NCBI GenBank assembly: GCA_963695075.1
Contig: CAVOFR010000002.1
Location: forward strand, 42,020-106,019
Length of the DNA: 64,000 bases
Reading direction: 5' to 3'
Origin: CAWCAL01 sp963695075
Lineage (GTDB): Bacteria; Actinomycetota; Acidimicrobiia; Acidimicrobiales; CAWCAL01
The position numbers and the translations under genes were made by a program. Below the pieces are notes generated by a model, which saw only the letters and a list, made by a program, of their open reading frames with translations, did not search any database and had not been told where the DNA came from. Below, piece after piece: positions 34,943-43,378 of this stretch (positions are counted from its first letter, which is position 1; each line of letters starts with the position of its first letter).

Positions 34943-35967
34943 CCCGCGCCTCCGAACGCCAGCGCGGGTTCGACCGACACCGCCCTTCGGAGCGCGAATG
35001 CCCCCGAGAGAATGCCGACCAACAGCGCGACCGCCGGCAGACCCAGGAGAGCGGACCTCGAGAGCAGCACCTCCAGGGGGAAGAGCGGCGCGATGAGAAA
35101 GGCCAGGATCTCACCCATGAGGGCAGCGGTGACGGACAGGACCACGGCCTGGATCGCCACGCCCGCGGCCATGGGGCCCGTCGCCGTGCCGATGGCCTTG
35201 AAGACCGCGAAGTCGCGGGTGCGCTCGACCACCGACAGGTACATGACCGAGCCGACGATCAGCGCCGCCACGACCCAGAGCAACACCTTCACCAGCTCGA
35301 TCGTCGAGGTCGCGTTGCCGAGGATCCTCAACGTGTCCTCCCGGGCCGCCTCGGCGCTGACGACATGGAAGCCGGGCGGGGCCTCGATCGACGTGTCACG
35401 GCTGATGCCGGCGGTCGCCATGGGCAGACCGCCGAGGAGGGTCGCCTGGAAGGTTTCGAGCGGGATCACCACGATGGGCATCCCCGCATTGACGCTCAGA
35501 TGATCGACCTGGCCGACGATGTCGAAGCTGCGACCCGACACCTCGACGGTCGCACCGACATCGAAGGCGGCGCCGGCGCCGGAGTCGACGATGGCTTGGT
35601 CGAGACCACCCAGCTGGCTTCCCCGGGCCACGGTGGGCTCGGCCTCTCCTGGCGTGAGCCCGAAGACCGCCACCATCCGCGGTTCCTCGGGATTGGCCGT
35701 CTGCACGAGATACGCCATCGGGTCGACGTCCGGCGGGAGGACGAAAGGGTCGAACGGCTGGGCGCCGGTGATGGGACCCGACACGCCGTCGGGCACGATG
35801 AAGGAGCTCGCCCGAAGCGTCTCGAAGGTCCGGTCCAGTTCCGCGGGGAACGCGTCGGAAACGCCGGTCACGGCGAGACCGACGGCGAAGACCACCGCAG
35901 CACCGAACGCCGAGATGGCGTAGCGCTTCCGCCTCCAGACCAGGTCGCGGAGCGCGGCGTGCCACAT
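34939..35967 (-). CDS. FtsX-like/MacB-type ABC permease
   Basis: The 342-residue permease has one N-terminal helix after a basic start (MWHAALRDLVWRRKRY), a large extracytoplasmic domain (about 40-225), and three C-terminal helices, the classic FtsX/MacB plan. The conserved VERTRDFAVFKAIGTAT coupling segment lies between helices 2 and 3. It is translated just before its ATPase (ATGA overlap). No periplasmic adaptor gene is adjacent. Start ATG at 35967 fits the family; upstream in-frame codons run into a divergent promoter region. Confidence 0.88.
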   Translation of the reverse strand: MWHAALRDLVWRRKRYAISAFGAAVVFAVGLAVTGVSDAFPAELDRTFETLRASSFIVPDGVSGPITGAQPFDPFVLPPDVDPMAYLVQTANPEEPRMVAVFGLTPGEAEPTVARGSQLGGLDQAIVDSGAGAAFDVGATVEVSGRSFDIVGQVDHLSVNAGMPIVVIPLETFQATLLGGLPMATAGISRDTSIEAPPGFHVVSAEAAREDTLRILGNATSTIELVKVLLWVVAALIVGSVMYLSVVERTRDFAVFKAIGTATGPMAAGVAIQAVVLSVTAALMGEILAFLIAPLFPLEVLLSRSALLGLPAVALLVGILSGAFALRRAVSVEPALAFGGAG

Positions 35968-36112
35968 TGCGACCCAGTCTCGGTGGCCCCCGGAGGCCCT
36001 GTCAACGGCGGGAACAGGTCCGGCCACGGCAGGAATACGCCCGGCAGGCGGTCGGTTGTGCCCTGTGTCGGTTCGGACCGCCGGTTCGAGCCACGCGTCG
36101 GGAAGGACCCCC

Positions 36113-36421
36113 GTGCAGATCGAAGTCACCGATGATGCCGCCGCCCTGCTGCGCAGGAAGGGCGGAACCCTGACCGTCGACTACATCCGACCCACCGGTT
36201 GAGGCAAGGTCGCCGAGGTGTCGGTCGACACCAACACGAAGGGCAAGAACCTCTCGCCGTACGAGGTGCTCCGGACCGGAAGTGAGCTCCGGGTCCTGGT
36301 CACCCCGACCCTGGTCGGCCTGGCGTCGAACATGCTCGTGACCACGAGGGGCGGAATCCGCAAGAAGCTCACGGTCGAATTGAGCGATGGACGACCCCGG
36401 GCCGACGCCTGCGAGATCTGA
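36113..36421 (+). CDS. HesB/IscA-like protein with in-frame UGA, candidate selenoprotein
   Basis: Read through one internal TGA (36200-36202, codon 30), this GTG-started frame gives 102 residues with an A-type carrier-like pattern. It opens with QIEVTDDAAALLRR, then LTVDYIRPTG-[UGA]-GK, SVDTNTKGKN and RVLVTPTLV, with KKLTVEL near the end. The UGA lies where IscA/HesB proteins have their first cluster-ligand Cys (the SGC motif). The C-terminal CGCG pair of IscA is missing; a single Cys remains three residues from the end. GGAAGG sits 6 nt before the GTG, coding quality is equal on both sides of the TGA, and a SECIS-like hairpin follows. If selenocysteine is not inserted, the product would be a 29-residue fragment. 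It diverges from the FtsX-like gene. Confidence 0.7.
36217..36232 (+). promoter_or_regulatory. Candidate bacterial SECIS hairpin
   Basis: GGTGTC (36217-36222) pairs perfectly with GACACC (36227-36232) around a GGTC loop. The apical loop begins 20 nt after the in-frame TGA. A stem of at least four pairs, a G in the first two loop bases and this spacing match the published bacterial SECIS model as I know it. Confidence 0.6.
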
Positions 36422-36452
36422 TCCCGGCGAACCGAATCGCGACGACCGGGCT

Positions 36453-37163
36453 CTAGCCCATGAGTCGGAGGAACTCGTTCACGTCGCGGGGTCTGAACAC
36501 CATGTTGGTCCGCCGGGTCTCACCCAGCGGGGCCGAAGGCTCGGGCGAGTACAGATGGCCGGGGAACAACGTGGCGTCGTCGGGCACCTTGGCCAGCTTC
36601 TGGGTGATCGACTCGTACAACGCGGCCGGATCACCGCCGGGGAGGTCGGTTCGACCACAGCCCTGGAGGAAGAGCGTGTCACCGGCGACGAGCCGGTTGT
36701 CGACCAGGAAGCACTGGCTCCCCGGCGTATGCCCTGGTGTGTGGATCAACTCGATCGGGATGGCACCGGCGAAGACGAGGTCGCCGGAGCGATGCCGGAT
36801 CAGGTCCTTCTCGGACACGCCGGTCACCTTCTGCACGTACTCAGCGTCGTCACCCTGGATGTGGATGGGCACCGACGTCAGCTCGAGCAGCTCCCGGATC
36901 CCCTCGATCCTGTAGCCCATCATGTCGCCGCCACAGTGGTCCGGGTGGTAGTGGGTGAGCAGGACGCCCTTCAGCGTCATGCCGTCCTGTTCCAGCGCGT
37001 CGACGATGCCGCTGACGTCGTAGGCGGGGTCGACCACCAGCGCTTCACCGGTGGCCTCATCGCCCACGACATAGGTGAAGTTGACCATCTGGCTCGCCAC
37101 CGGGTCGGCCCGTGCGAAATCACGGCCGGACAGGAGCTGACGGAAGTAGAGGGGATCGGTCAC
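36453..37163 (-). CDS. MBL-fold hydrolase, glyoxalase II/persulfide dioxygenase-like
   Basis: The 236-residue MBL-fold protein has THYHPDHCGG (70-79), HTPGHTPGS, AGDTLFLQGCGRTDLPGG and FPGH at the metal-ligand places. The GRTD motif and following Leu-Pro-Gly-Gly are typical of the glyoxalase II/persulfide dioxygenase (ETHE1-like) branch, which handles glutathione- or mycothiol-linked thioesters and persulfides. It starts at GTG and converges on the candidate selenoprotein gene. Thioester hydrolase versus persulfide dioxygenase cannot be decided from sequence. Confidence 0.87.
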   Translation of the reverse strand: MTDPLYFRQLLSGRDFARADPVASQMVNFTYVVGDEATGEALVVDPAYDVSGIVDALEQDGMTLKGVLLTHYHPDHCGGDMMGYRIEGIRELLELTSVPIHIQGDDAEYVQKVTGVSEKDLIRHRSGDLVFAGAIPIELIHTPGHTPGSQCFLVDNRLVAGDTLFLQGCGRTDLPGGDPAALYESITQKLAKVPDDATLFPGHLYSPEPSAPLGETRRTNMVFRPRDVNEFLRLMG

Positions 37164-37222
37164 GCTCTCAGTCTGGCGGAAACGCGAACGGGGCCGCGCA
37201 TCCGGGTCGGTAACCTGCCCAT

Positions 37223-38176
37223 GTGAACCCAGCCGACGACACCACGACCCGCCTCGCCTATCTCGGGCCTCAGGGGACGTTCACCGAACAGGCCCTCCTG
37301 AGCCAGCCCGATCTGGCCGAGCTCGACCTCATGCCGCTCGAGTCGATCCCCGGCGTGCTCGCGGCCACGTCGGGCGGCACCGCCGACATCGGGTTCGTGG
37401 CGATCGAGAACTCGATCGAGGGCACGGTCAACGTCACGCTCGACACGCTCGCGTTCGAGGCCGATCTCCTGATCCAGCGGGAGGTCGTGATCGATGTCGA
37501 GCTCAACCTCCTGGCCCGTCCCGGCGTCGGGCTGTCCGACATCGAGCACGTGCTCTCCTACCCCGTGGCCCTGGCCCAGTGCCGCAACTTCCTGGCCCGG
37601 GAGCTGCCCCACGCCGAGGTCGAGGCAGCCAACTCCACCGCTGGAGCAGCCCGCATCGTCGCCGAGACCGACGTCCCCCGCACGGCAGCGATCGGCACCG
37701 CGCTCGCGGCCAAGGTCAACGGACTCGACGTGCTCGCCGCCCATATCGAAGACCACCCCGAGAACCAGACCCGGTTCGTCGTCGTGGCGCCCGACCGGGT
37801 CCCGACGCCGACCGGCCACGACAAGACGTCGGTCGTGGTGTTCCAGCGTGCCGACGAGCCCGGGTCGCTGCTCTCGATCCTGCACGAGTTCGCAGCTCGG
37901 GCGATCAACCTCACCAAGCTCGAGTCCCGTCCGACCAAGCGGGCGTTGGGCGACTACTGCTTCATCATCGACCTCGAGGGCCACGTCGCCGACGAGGTGG
38001 TGGCCGACTGCCTCCGCGAGCTGCGCAGCAAGCAGAAGGACGTCAAGTTCCTGGGGTCCTACCCCGCCGCGGGCGATCACCTCGAGTCGGCCCGTCGGGA
38101 CTCCGACGCCGCTTGGCGCCGAGCCGACGAATGGCTCGCGGACATCCGCCGACTCGTCGGTGACAAGCCGAACTGA
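37223..38176 (+). CDS. pheA: Prephenate dehydratase
   Basis: PheA converts prephenate to phenylpyruvate in phenylalanine synthesis. The 317-residue protein has the catalytic domain (about 10-190): LGPQGTFTEQALL, FVAIENSIEGTVN, the ENQTRFVVV motif. An ACT regulatory domain (about 203-280) follows, with GSLLSILHEFAARAINLTKLESRPTK; the ESRP motif is the usual phenylalanine-feedback site. The C-terminal segment KFLGSYP is typical. GTG start at 37223. It converges with the Rrf2 regulator with 11 bp between stops. Confidence 0.94.
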   Translation: MNPADDTTTRLAYLGPQGTFTEQALLSQPDLAELDLMPLESIPGVLAATSGGTADIGFVAIENSIEGTVNVTLDTLAFEADLLIQREVVIDVELNLLARPGVGLSDIEHVLSYPVALAQCRNFLARELPHAEVEAANSTAGAARIVAETDVPRTAAIGTALAAKVNGLDVLAAHIEDHPENQTRFVVVAPDRVPTPTGHDKTSVVVFQRADEPGSLLSILHEFAARAINLTKLESRPTKRALGDYCFIIDLEGHVADEVVADCLRELRSKQKDVKFLGSYPAAGDHLESARRDSDAAWRRADEWLADIRRLVGDKPN

Positions 38177-38187
38177 GCGTCGAGAGC

Positions 38188-38634
38188 TCAGGGGAAAGGG
38201 CAGGGCTGGGTACCCGCGGCGAGTGCCCGGTCGTCGTCGGCCAACCGCTGCAGAGTGGCGGAAGCCAACTGGTCCGCCAGAGCGTCCTGCGCCGATGACC
38301 AGACCCGGTGCAGCGAGCACCCTCGTTCCCTGTGGCAGGGTCCGCCCCGCAGGGGGCACTCCTCGGCGCGGATCGGCCCCTCGAGCGCTTCGACGACCTC
38401 GAGGATCGTTATCTCGGCGGGCGACCTCGCCAGGCTGTACCCACCGCTGCGGCTGGGGCGCGATGTGACGAGCCGCGTGTGCTGCAGTTCCTGGAGCACC
38501 TGGTGGAGGAACCCGACCGGTATGTCCATGTTCTCGGCGATCTCGGCCGCCTTCACCCGTTCGCTCTCACTCATGGCGAGGTAGAGCAGGGCACGTATCC
38601 CGTAGTCGGTCCGTCGCGTGGGTACCAGCTTCAT
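38188..38634 (-). CDS. Rrf2-family transcriptional regulator
   Basis: The 148-residue protein has the Rrf2 winged-helix start (TRRTDYGIRALLYLAM), the recognition region (IPVGFLHQVLQELQHTRLVTSRPSRSGGYSLAR), and three cysteines in ECPLRGGPCHRERGC that match the cluster-binding loop of IscR/NsrR-type sensors. It likely senses Fe-S status, NO or redox. The ATG at 38634 is 22 bp after the stop of the FAD oxidoreductase gene upstream on the same strand, so it may share that transcript and regulate it. Target genes are not provable from sequence. Confidence 0.9.
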   Translation of the reverse strand: MKLVPTRRTDYGIRALLYLAMSESERVKAAEIAENMDIPVGFLHQVLQELQHTRLVTSRPSRSGGYSLARSPAEITILEVVEALEGPIRAEECPLRGGPCHRERGCSLHRVWSSAQDALADQLASATLQRLADDDRALAAGTQPCPFP

Positions 38635-38656
38635 GTGCTCGGCACCGGCTCGACCG

Positions 38657-40252
38657 TCAAACCCGGGCCCACCACTTGTCGATGCCGATGTCATCGGCGA
38701 TGACCTGGAGGGCGTTGTAACCGGGCCCGAAGGTGATGAACCCGTGCGGGTGCTGGGTCGATCCGGCCATGTAGAGCCCATCGACGGGGGTCCGATACTG
38801 GCCGAGCTCGGGAAGCGGACGCTGGTCGAGCATGTTGGCGAGGCTGATCTCGCCCATCATCCAGTCGCCATCGACCATGTTGGGGAGCTTGTGTGCGATG
38901 TCCTGGGGCGTGAACACCTCCCAGTCCACGAAGGTGTCATCGGTGAGGTTGGGGGCGTAGCGACGCCAGGCCTCGATACAGCGGTGCCCGTACCAGCGGC
39001 CCAGGTGTTCCCATGCTCCCTCGCCGCCGTCCGCGAGCGCGAAGGGGGCGAACTGGCGCAACATCCCGGTGTAGAAGCCCTCGGGGGCATCGGTGGGGTC
39101 GTACAACGAGTTCACCGCGGCGTTGGGTCGGGGATCGACCAGGCCTCCGGCCCGGATGGTCTTCCAGTCGGCGTCGAGGTGGCCGGTTGAGCCGATACCC
39201 AGATTCACCACCCACGCCCGGTCCACGTCGGGGTTGAACGCCGACGCGGTGTACCGGGGCAGTTCCGACATGGCCAGATGCACCGTGAACAGTGTCCAGT
39301 CCTTGTGCTGCACCTCGGTGCGGACCCGGTTCGCCAGGTCCTCACCGACGCTGGAGGTGTCCATGAACTCCAGGAAGGTCTGCTCGGCCGACACCGTCGA
39401 AGCGACCAGCTTGCTCGCGGCGATCTCCGTGCCGTCGACCAGGCGTACACCGACGGCGCGGCCGTCCTCCACGAGGATGCGGTTCACCTCGGCATCAGCG
39501 ACCATCACACCACCGTGCTGGGCCAGGTCACGCCACAGGGCGTGCGCCAGTCGGTGCGAACCGCCGACGCAGAGGTGCCAGTTGTTGATCTTGCCGACCA
39601 GTAGCGGGTAGCCGATCGCCAGGCCGGCGACGTCGTTGGTGTAGGAGCACACCGCCCCGTGGAAGGCCAGGTGCGCCTTGATCCGGTCATCGGTGAAGTG
39701 CTGGTCCAGGAACTGATTGATCGTCTCGCGTCGAAGCTTCACCGACAGGAACTCGGAGCGGTCCTCGACCCCGAAGGTCGCGAGTGCCTTGGTCAGCTCC
39801 TTGACCGACAGGGGCGGCTGGTACATCAGGGTCCCGAGCAACAGATCCACGAACCCGTGTGCCTCCTCGTAGAGGCGACGGAAGGTCTCCGCGTCCTTGG
39901 GACTGAACTCGGCCATTGCGTCCACCGTGCGCTCGATGTCGGCGTAGATGCACAGGGCGGTGTCGTCATCGAACACCGAGGCCATCTGCACCTCGGGACG
40001 TACGTACTCGATCCCGTGTCCCCGGACGTCCAGGTCCGCCACCGGCGGCGCCATGTCGACGAACGTGTGGTAGTTGGCGTGAACGTTGTGCAGGAACCCG
40101 GGCTGGGTCAGCTCCTCGGTGCACAGACCGCCGCCTTCCTCGTGACGGCGCTCCAACACCATCACGTCCAGTCCGCTGCGGGCCAGGTAGGCGCCGAGGG
40201 TCAGGCCGTTGTGGCCGGCCCCGATGATGATGGCGTCACACGACTCACGCAT
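38657..40252 (-). CDS. FAD-dependent oxidoreductase, phytoene desaturase/carotenoid isomerase-like (second of pair)
   Basis: A 531-residue flavoprotein of the CrtI/CrtISO-like amine oxidase superfamily. The dinucleotide loop IIGAGHNGLTLGAYLARSG and ERRHEEGGGLCTEE open the protein; HANYHTF, VGGSHRLAHAL and the C-terminal MAGSTQHPHGFITFGPGYNALQVI give the FAD-binding end. Such proteins desaturate or isomerise polyenes or act as all-trans-retinol saturases, but no carotenoid genes are nearby, so the substrate is open. The ATG shares one base with the stop of the preceding paralogue (TGATG), indicating coupled translation. It differs in length and C-terminus from its partner. Confidence 0.88.
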   Translation of the reverse strand: MRESCDAIIIGAGHNGLTLGAYLARSGLDVMVLERRHEEGGGLCTEELTQPGFLHNVHANYHTFVDMAPPVADLDVRGHGIEYVRPEVQMASVFDDDTALCIYADIERTVDAMAEFSPKDAETFRRLYEEAHGFVDLLLGTLMYQPPLSVKELTKALATFGVEDRSEFLSVKLRRETINQFLDQHFTDDRIKAHLAFHGAVCSYTNDVAGLAIGYPLLVGKINNWHLCVGGSHRLAHALWRDLAQHGGVMVADAEVNRILVEDGRAVGVRLVDGTEIAASKLVASTVSAEQTFLEFMDTSSVGEDLANRVRTEVQHKDWTLFTVHLAMSELPRYTASAFNPDVDRAWVVNLGIGSTGHLDADWKTIRAGGLVDPRPNAAVNSLYDPTDAPEGFYTGMLRQFAPFALADGGEGAWEHLGRWYGHRCIEAWRRYAPNLTDDTFVDWEVFTPQDIAHKLPNMVDGDWMMGEISLANMLDQRPLPELGQYRTPVDGLYMAGSTQHPHGFITFGPGYNALQVIADDIGIDKWWARV

Positions 40253-41868
40253 CAGTAGCTCCTCCCCGAACCGATCGGGCTCGGAAGACCGAGGTCTTCT
40301 GCGATCTTCTTGTAGGCGTTGTAGCCGCACGCTGCGTGCACTCCGCCACCGGGGTAAGCCGATGGGCCGCACAGGTAGAGCCCGTCGATCTCGGTGAGGT
40401 AGTTGGACGCCTCCGGGAACGGACGGTTGACCCCCAGCTGGTCGGGCACGAACTCGCCATGGGAGAAGTCGCCTTCGCGCATCATGACCTTCGGCTCCAT
40501 CTGATCCGGCGTGTAGAGCTTGTGGGCGATCACGTTGTCGCGAGTCATGTTCGGTGCGGACTCGGCCCAGATGTCGAGGAACCGCTCGTTGTACGTCTCG
40601 CGGACCTCCTCCCACTCCTGCGCGCTCAGCTCGCTCGCGCTGGGGAGGAAGTACCAACCGGTGGCAGCATGGCGGCCCGCCGGCGCCTGTGAGCGGTCCC
40701 ACAGGCTGTTGACCCACGTGCCGGCCGCGGGCTTGGGCAACGTGCCCGAGTAGGCATCGCGGATGTAGCGGGCCATGTCGTCGGGCCCGTCGAAGCCGAC
40801 CACCGTGTAGAAGCACTTGTCGATCTCGGAGTCCCACCGGGCCGATTTGTACTCGGGTGCCTCGTAGAGACAGAACATCGGTGTGCCGAGAACGTGGCTG
40901 GGACCGTAGCGGAAGGCCTTGGCCCGCTTGATCCACAGCGGGCTCAGGTGTTCCTCGCCGACGAGACCGATCAGCGTCTGGTGGACATCGGCGTTGGAGG
41001 CCACCACCTTCGTCGCCCGGTAGTCCGTACCACGGGCGGTGACACCGACCGCCCGACCGTCCTCGACGATGACCCGGTCGACCTGGGAGTTCTCGATCAG
41101 GTCGACGCCTTCGCGGTAGCAGGCCTGGGTCATCGCCTTGGCCAACGAGTGCGTACCACCGAGCACCAGCTTCCAGTTGCCGGTTGTCCACATGACGAAG
41201 GTGAGGAAGCCCATGCCCGTGCCCGACGTGTCGACCGGCAGTCCCCATTCGACGCTCACCCGGTACATCAACGCCCGGAGCTCGGGTGTCTCGAAGAGCT
41301 CGTCGATCACCATCTTCGGTGACTTCAACGCGAAGTGGCTACCGACACCCAGGTCGCCGAACATCGCTTCCAGCACCGTGGCCTCGGTATTGCCCCCACC
41401 CATCGCCTGGACCGCTCCGGGTGGGTTGTAGAGGCTCACGGCCAGCAGCTCCTCGCTGCGGGCCGCCCGCTGCTTGAGCTCCACGAACAGATCCGCGTCG
41501 GCCCGCGAATACCGGGCGATGCTCTCGTGGGTGCGTTCCAGCAGGTCGGGGCGGTGCAGCACGACCGGTGGCCGCCCGTCGGCGAACGCGATACCGGCCT
41601 GGGCTTCGGGCATCACCGTGCGCAGCCCGAGGTCCTCGAGACCGAAGTCACGGATCATCGGCATGACGTCGAAGAACTCCATGTACTGGGCGTGCATGTT
41701 GTGGCGGAAGCCGGCCTTCACCGGCTCCTCGGTGTTCACGCCACCGCCCTCTTCGTGGCGTCGCTCGATGATCGCCGTCGACAGCCCGGCTCGCTGGAGA
41801 TACGCCGCCAGGCACAGCCCGTTGTGCCCGGCACCGATGACGATCGCGTCGTACGTACGAGTGGCCAA
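40252..41868 (-). CDS. FAD-dependent oxidoreductase, phytoene desaturase-like (first of pair)
   Basis: The 538-residue paralogue of the downstream gene starts at TTG, with GGAGG 7 nt before it; ATG or GTG alternatives are absent at this place. It opens YDAIVIGAGHNGLCLAAYLQ and RRHEEGGGVNTEE, has LGGTHSLAKAM in the middle and ends CGPSAYPGGGVHAACGYNAYKKIAEDL, the FAD C-terminal motif. The tandem pair is probably the result of duplication and may form a heteromer or act in successive oxidation steps. Only 57 bp separate it from the divergent ctaA. Confidence 0.88.
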   Translation of the reverse strand: MATRTYDAIVIGAGHNGLCLAAYLQRAGLSTAIIERRHEEGGGVNTEEPVKAGFRHNMHAQYMEFFDVMPMIRDFGLEDLGLRTVMPEAQAGIAFADGRPPVVLHRPDLLERTHESIARYSRADADLFVELKQRAARSEELLAVSLYNPPGAVQAMGGGNTEATVLEAMFGDLGVGSHFALKSPKMVIDELFETPELRALMYRVSVEWGLPVDTSGTGMGFLTFVMWTTGNWKLVLGGTHSLAKAMTQACYREGVDLIENSQVDRVIVEDGRAVGVTARGTDYRATKVVASNADVHQTLIGLVGEEHLSPLWIKRAKAFRYGPSHVLGTPMFCLYEAPEYKSARWDSEIDKCFYTVVGFDGPDDMARYIRDAYSGTLPKPAAGTWVNSLWDRSQAPAGRHAATGWYFLPSASELSAQEWEEVRETYNERFLDIWAESAPNMTRDNVIAHKLYTPDQMEPKVMMREGDFSHGEFVPDQLGVNRPFPEASNYLTEIDGLYLCGPSAYPGGGVHAACGYNAYKKIAEDLGLPSPIGSGRSY

Positions 41869-41925
41869 GGGGGTTCCTCCAGCGATCTTGTAGTTCGTCG
41901 CGGGACAATAACTAGGATCGGCAAG

Positions 41926-43077
41926 GTGGTCAACGAGACGCTGCATGACGCCCGTCACACCGAGCCACGTCCCGCAGGCAACGGCACACCGGATGTCACG
42001 GCCCGTTCCCGCCCCGGCCAGCTGAGCGTCTGGCTTTTCGCGGTGGCCGTCCTCGTCTTCGTCATGATCGTGGTCGGTGGCACGACCCGCCTGACGCAGT
42101 CGGGCCTGTCGATGGTGAGCTGGGAACCGGTCAGCGGCATCGTGCCGCCGCTGACCGAGGCGGACTGGCAGGCCGAGTTCGACGCCTACAAGGCCTACCC
42201 CGAGTACCGGACGGTCAACCGCGGAATGGAGTTGGGTGAGTTCAAGACGATCTACTTCTGGGAGTACCTCCACCGTCTGCTGGGACGGCTGCTCGGACTC
42301 GCGTTGGCACTGCCTTTCCTGTGGTTCCTGGCCCGTCGTGCCATCCCTCGGGACTACGGGCGGAGACTCGGCGGTCTCGTGCTGCTCGTCGGCCTACAGG
42401 GAGCGATCGGCTGGTGGATGGTGGCGAGTGGACTCGTCGACCGGCCCGACGTTGCCCATGAGCGGCTCGCACTGCATCTCACGACGGCTCTCGTGCTGCT
42501 GGCCGCGCTCATATGGACCGCCCTGGACCTGCGCGCTCTCGCGGCGGGGCGTCGGCCGGTCGACGGACGGCCATCGGGCTGGGTGTGGCCGTTCACCGTG
42601 CTGCTCTTCGCGCAGATCACCCTGGGTGCCTTCGTCGCCGGCCTCGGGGCCGGTCACCTGTTCACGACCTGGCCGACCATGCAGGGCGCGTGGCTGCCGC
42701 GTGGCCTCACGAGCCTCACACCGGTCTGGTCGAACCTGGTGGACAACCCCGTCGCGGTGCAGTTCGTGCACCGCTGGTTGGCGGTCGTGGTGGCCGTGTC
42801 CGCCCTCGTGGTGGCCACCAGGCTGTTCCGGGCGGGGGCGGCCGCGTACGCGATCGCACTCGAAGCGACGGTTCTGGCCCAGTTCCTGCTGGGTGTGTTG
42901 ACACTGCTGCACGCCGCGCCGGTCGCGCTGGGTGTGGCGCATCAGGCGGGTGCGGTTCTTCTGCTGGTGGCCACGGTCTCGGCCGCTCACTGGTCGATGG
43001 GAGGAGCCAGACGATCACCGTCGTCGGCGGTGCCGCCGGTCCAGCGGTCGACGCCGCTTTCGACCACGAGGGGCTAG
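41926..43077 (+). CDS. ctaA: Heme A synthase (COX15/CtaA)
   Basis: CtaA oxidises the heme O methyl group to formyl, making heme A for cytochrome c oxidase. The 383-residue protein has about eight membrane helices. Conserved parts are RLTQSGLSMVSWEPVSG, EYLHRLLGR, AHERLALHLTTAL, FVHRWLAV and GVAHQAGAVLLL; the His residues of these segments are the heme ligands. The GTG start at 41926 has an AGGATCGG upstream. The COX15-like segment FKTIYFWEYLHR favours the alpha-proteobacterial/COX15-type group. No ctaB or cox genes are visible next to it. tRNA-Ser(TGA) starts 12 bp after the stop. Confidence 0.93.
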   Translation: MVNETLHDARHTEPRPAGNGTPDVTARSRPGQLSVWLFAVAVLVFVMIVVGGTTRLTQSGLSMVSWEPVSGIVPPLTEADWQAEFDAYKAYPEYRTVNRGMELGEFKTIYFWEYLHRLLGRLLGLALALPFLWFLARRAIPRDYGRRLGGLVLLVGLQGAIGWWMVASGLVDRPDVAHERLALHLTTALVLLAALIWTALDLRALAAGRRPVDGRPSGWVWPFTVLLFAQITLGAFVAGLGAGHLFTTWPTMQGAWLPRGLTSLTPVWSNLVDNPVAVQFVHRWLAVVVAVSALVVATRLFRAGAAAYAIALEATVLAQFLLGVLTLLHAAPVALGVAHQAGAVLLLVATVSAAHWSMGGARRSPSSAVPPVQRSTPLSTTRG

Positions 43078-43089
43078 GTTCTCCGCACG

Positions 43090-43177
43090 GGAGGGATGGC
43101 AGAGCGGACGATTGCGACGGTCTTGAAAACCGTTGGGCCCTTCCGGGGTCCCGGGGGTTCGAATCCCCCTCCCTCCG
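43090..43177 (+). tRNA. tRNA-Ser (TGA)
   Basis: The 88-nt class II tRNA pairs GGAGGGA with TCCCTCC. The anticodon loop CTTGAAA gives TGA, a long variable arm is present, the T-loop reads GGTTCGAATCC and the discriminator is G. CCA is not encoded. Confidence 0.95.
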
Positions 43178-43235
43178 CTGTCACATCGGCCCGGCGATGA
43201 TCCGCCGGGCAGCCCGCCGCCCCTTCCCGCCCTTC

Positions 43236-43279
43236 CCGAAATCTGGTCCGCCACCGTCGGTTTCCGACGGCGACGACCA
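43236..43279 (+). repeat. 44-bp 3'-end repeat (CTGGTCC family), copy B
   Basis: It begins CCGAAATCTGGTCCGCC, with a 7-bp hairpin stem (43254-43260 with 43264-43270) and a TTT loop. It lies 58 nt after tRNA-Ser(TGA), farther than in the other tRNA copies. Confidence 0.85.
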
Positions 43280-43378
43280 ACCGGATTCTGAGCACGCCGG
43301 GGGTTTGGAGGTCATTGCCGCACCTCTCCCGCCGGCGTCGCCAGACCCGGGACCCTTCGCTCTAGGGTTGACGTCGCC

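Noticed and set aside
36113..36421. Simple pseudogene by nonsense mutation
   Set aside because: A stop would not explain intact coding signal on both sides, the UGA at the known cluster-Cys site and the SECIS-like hairpin together. It is kept only as the alternative until sel genes are found.
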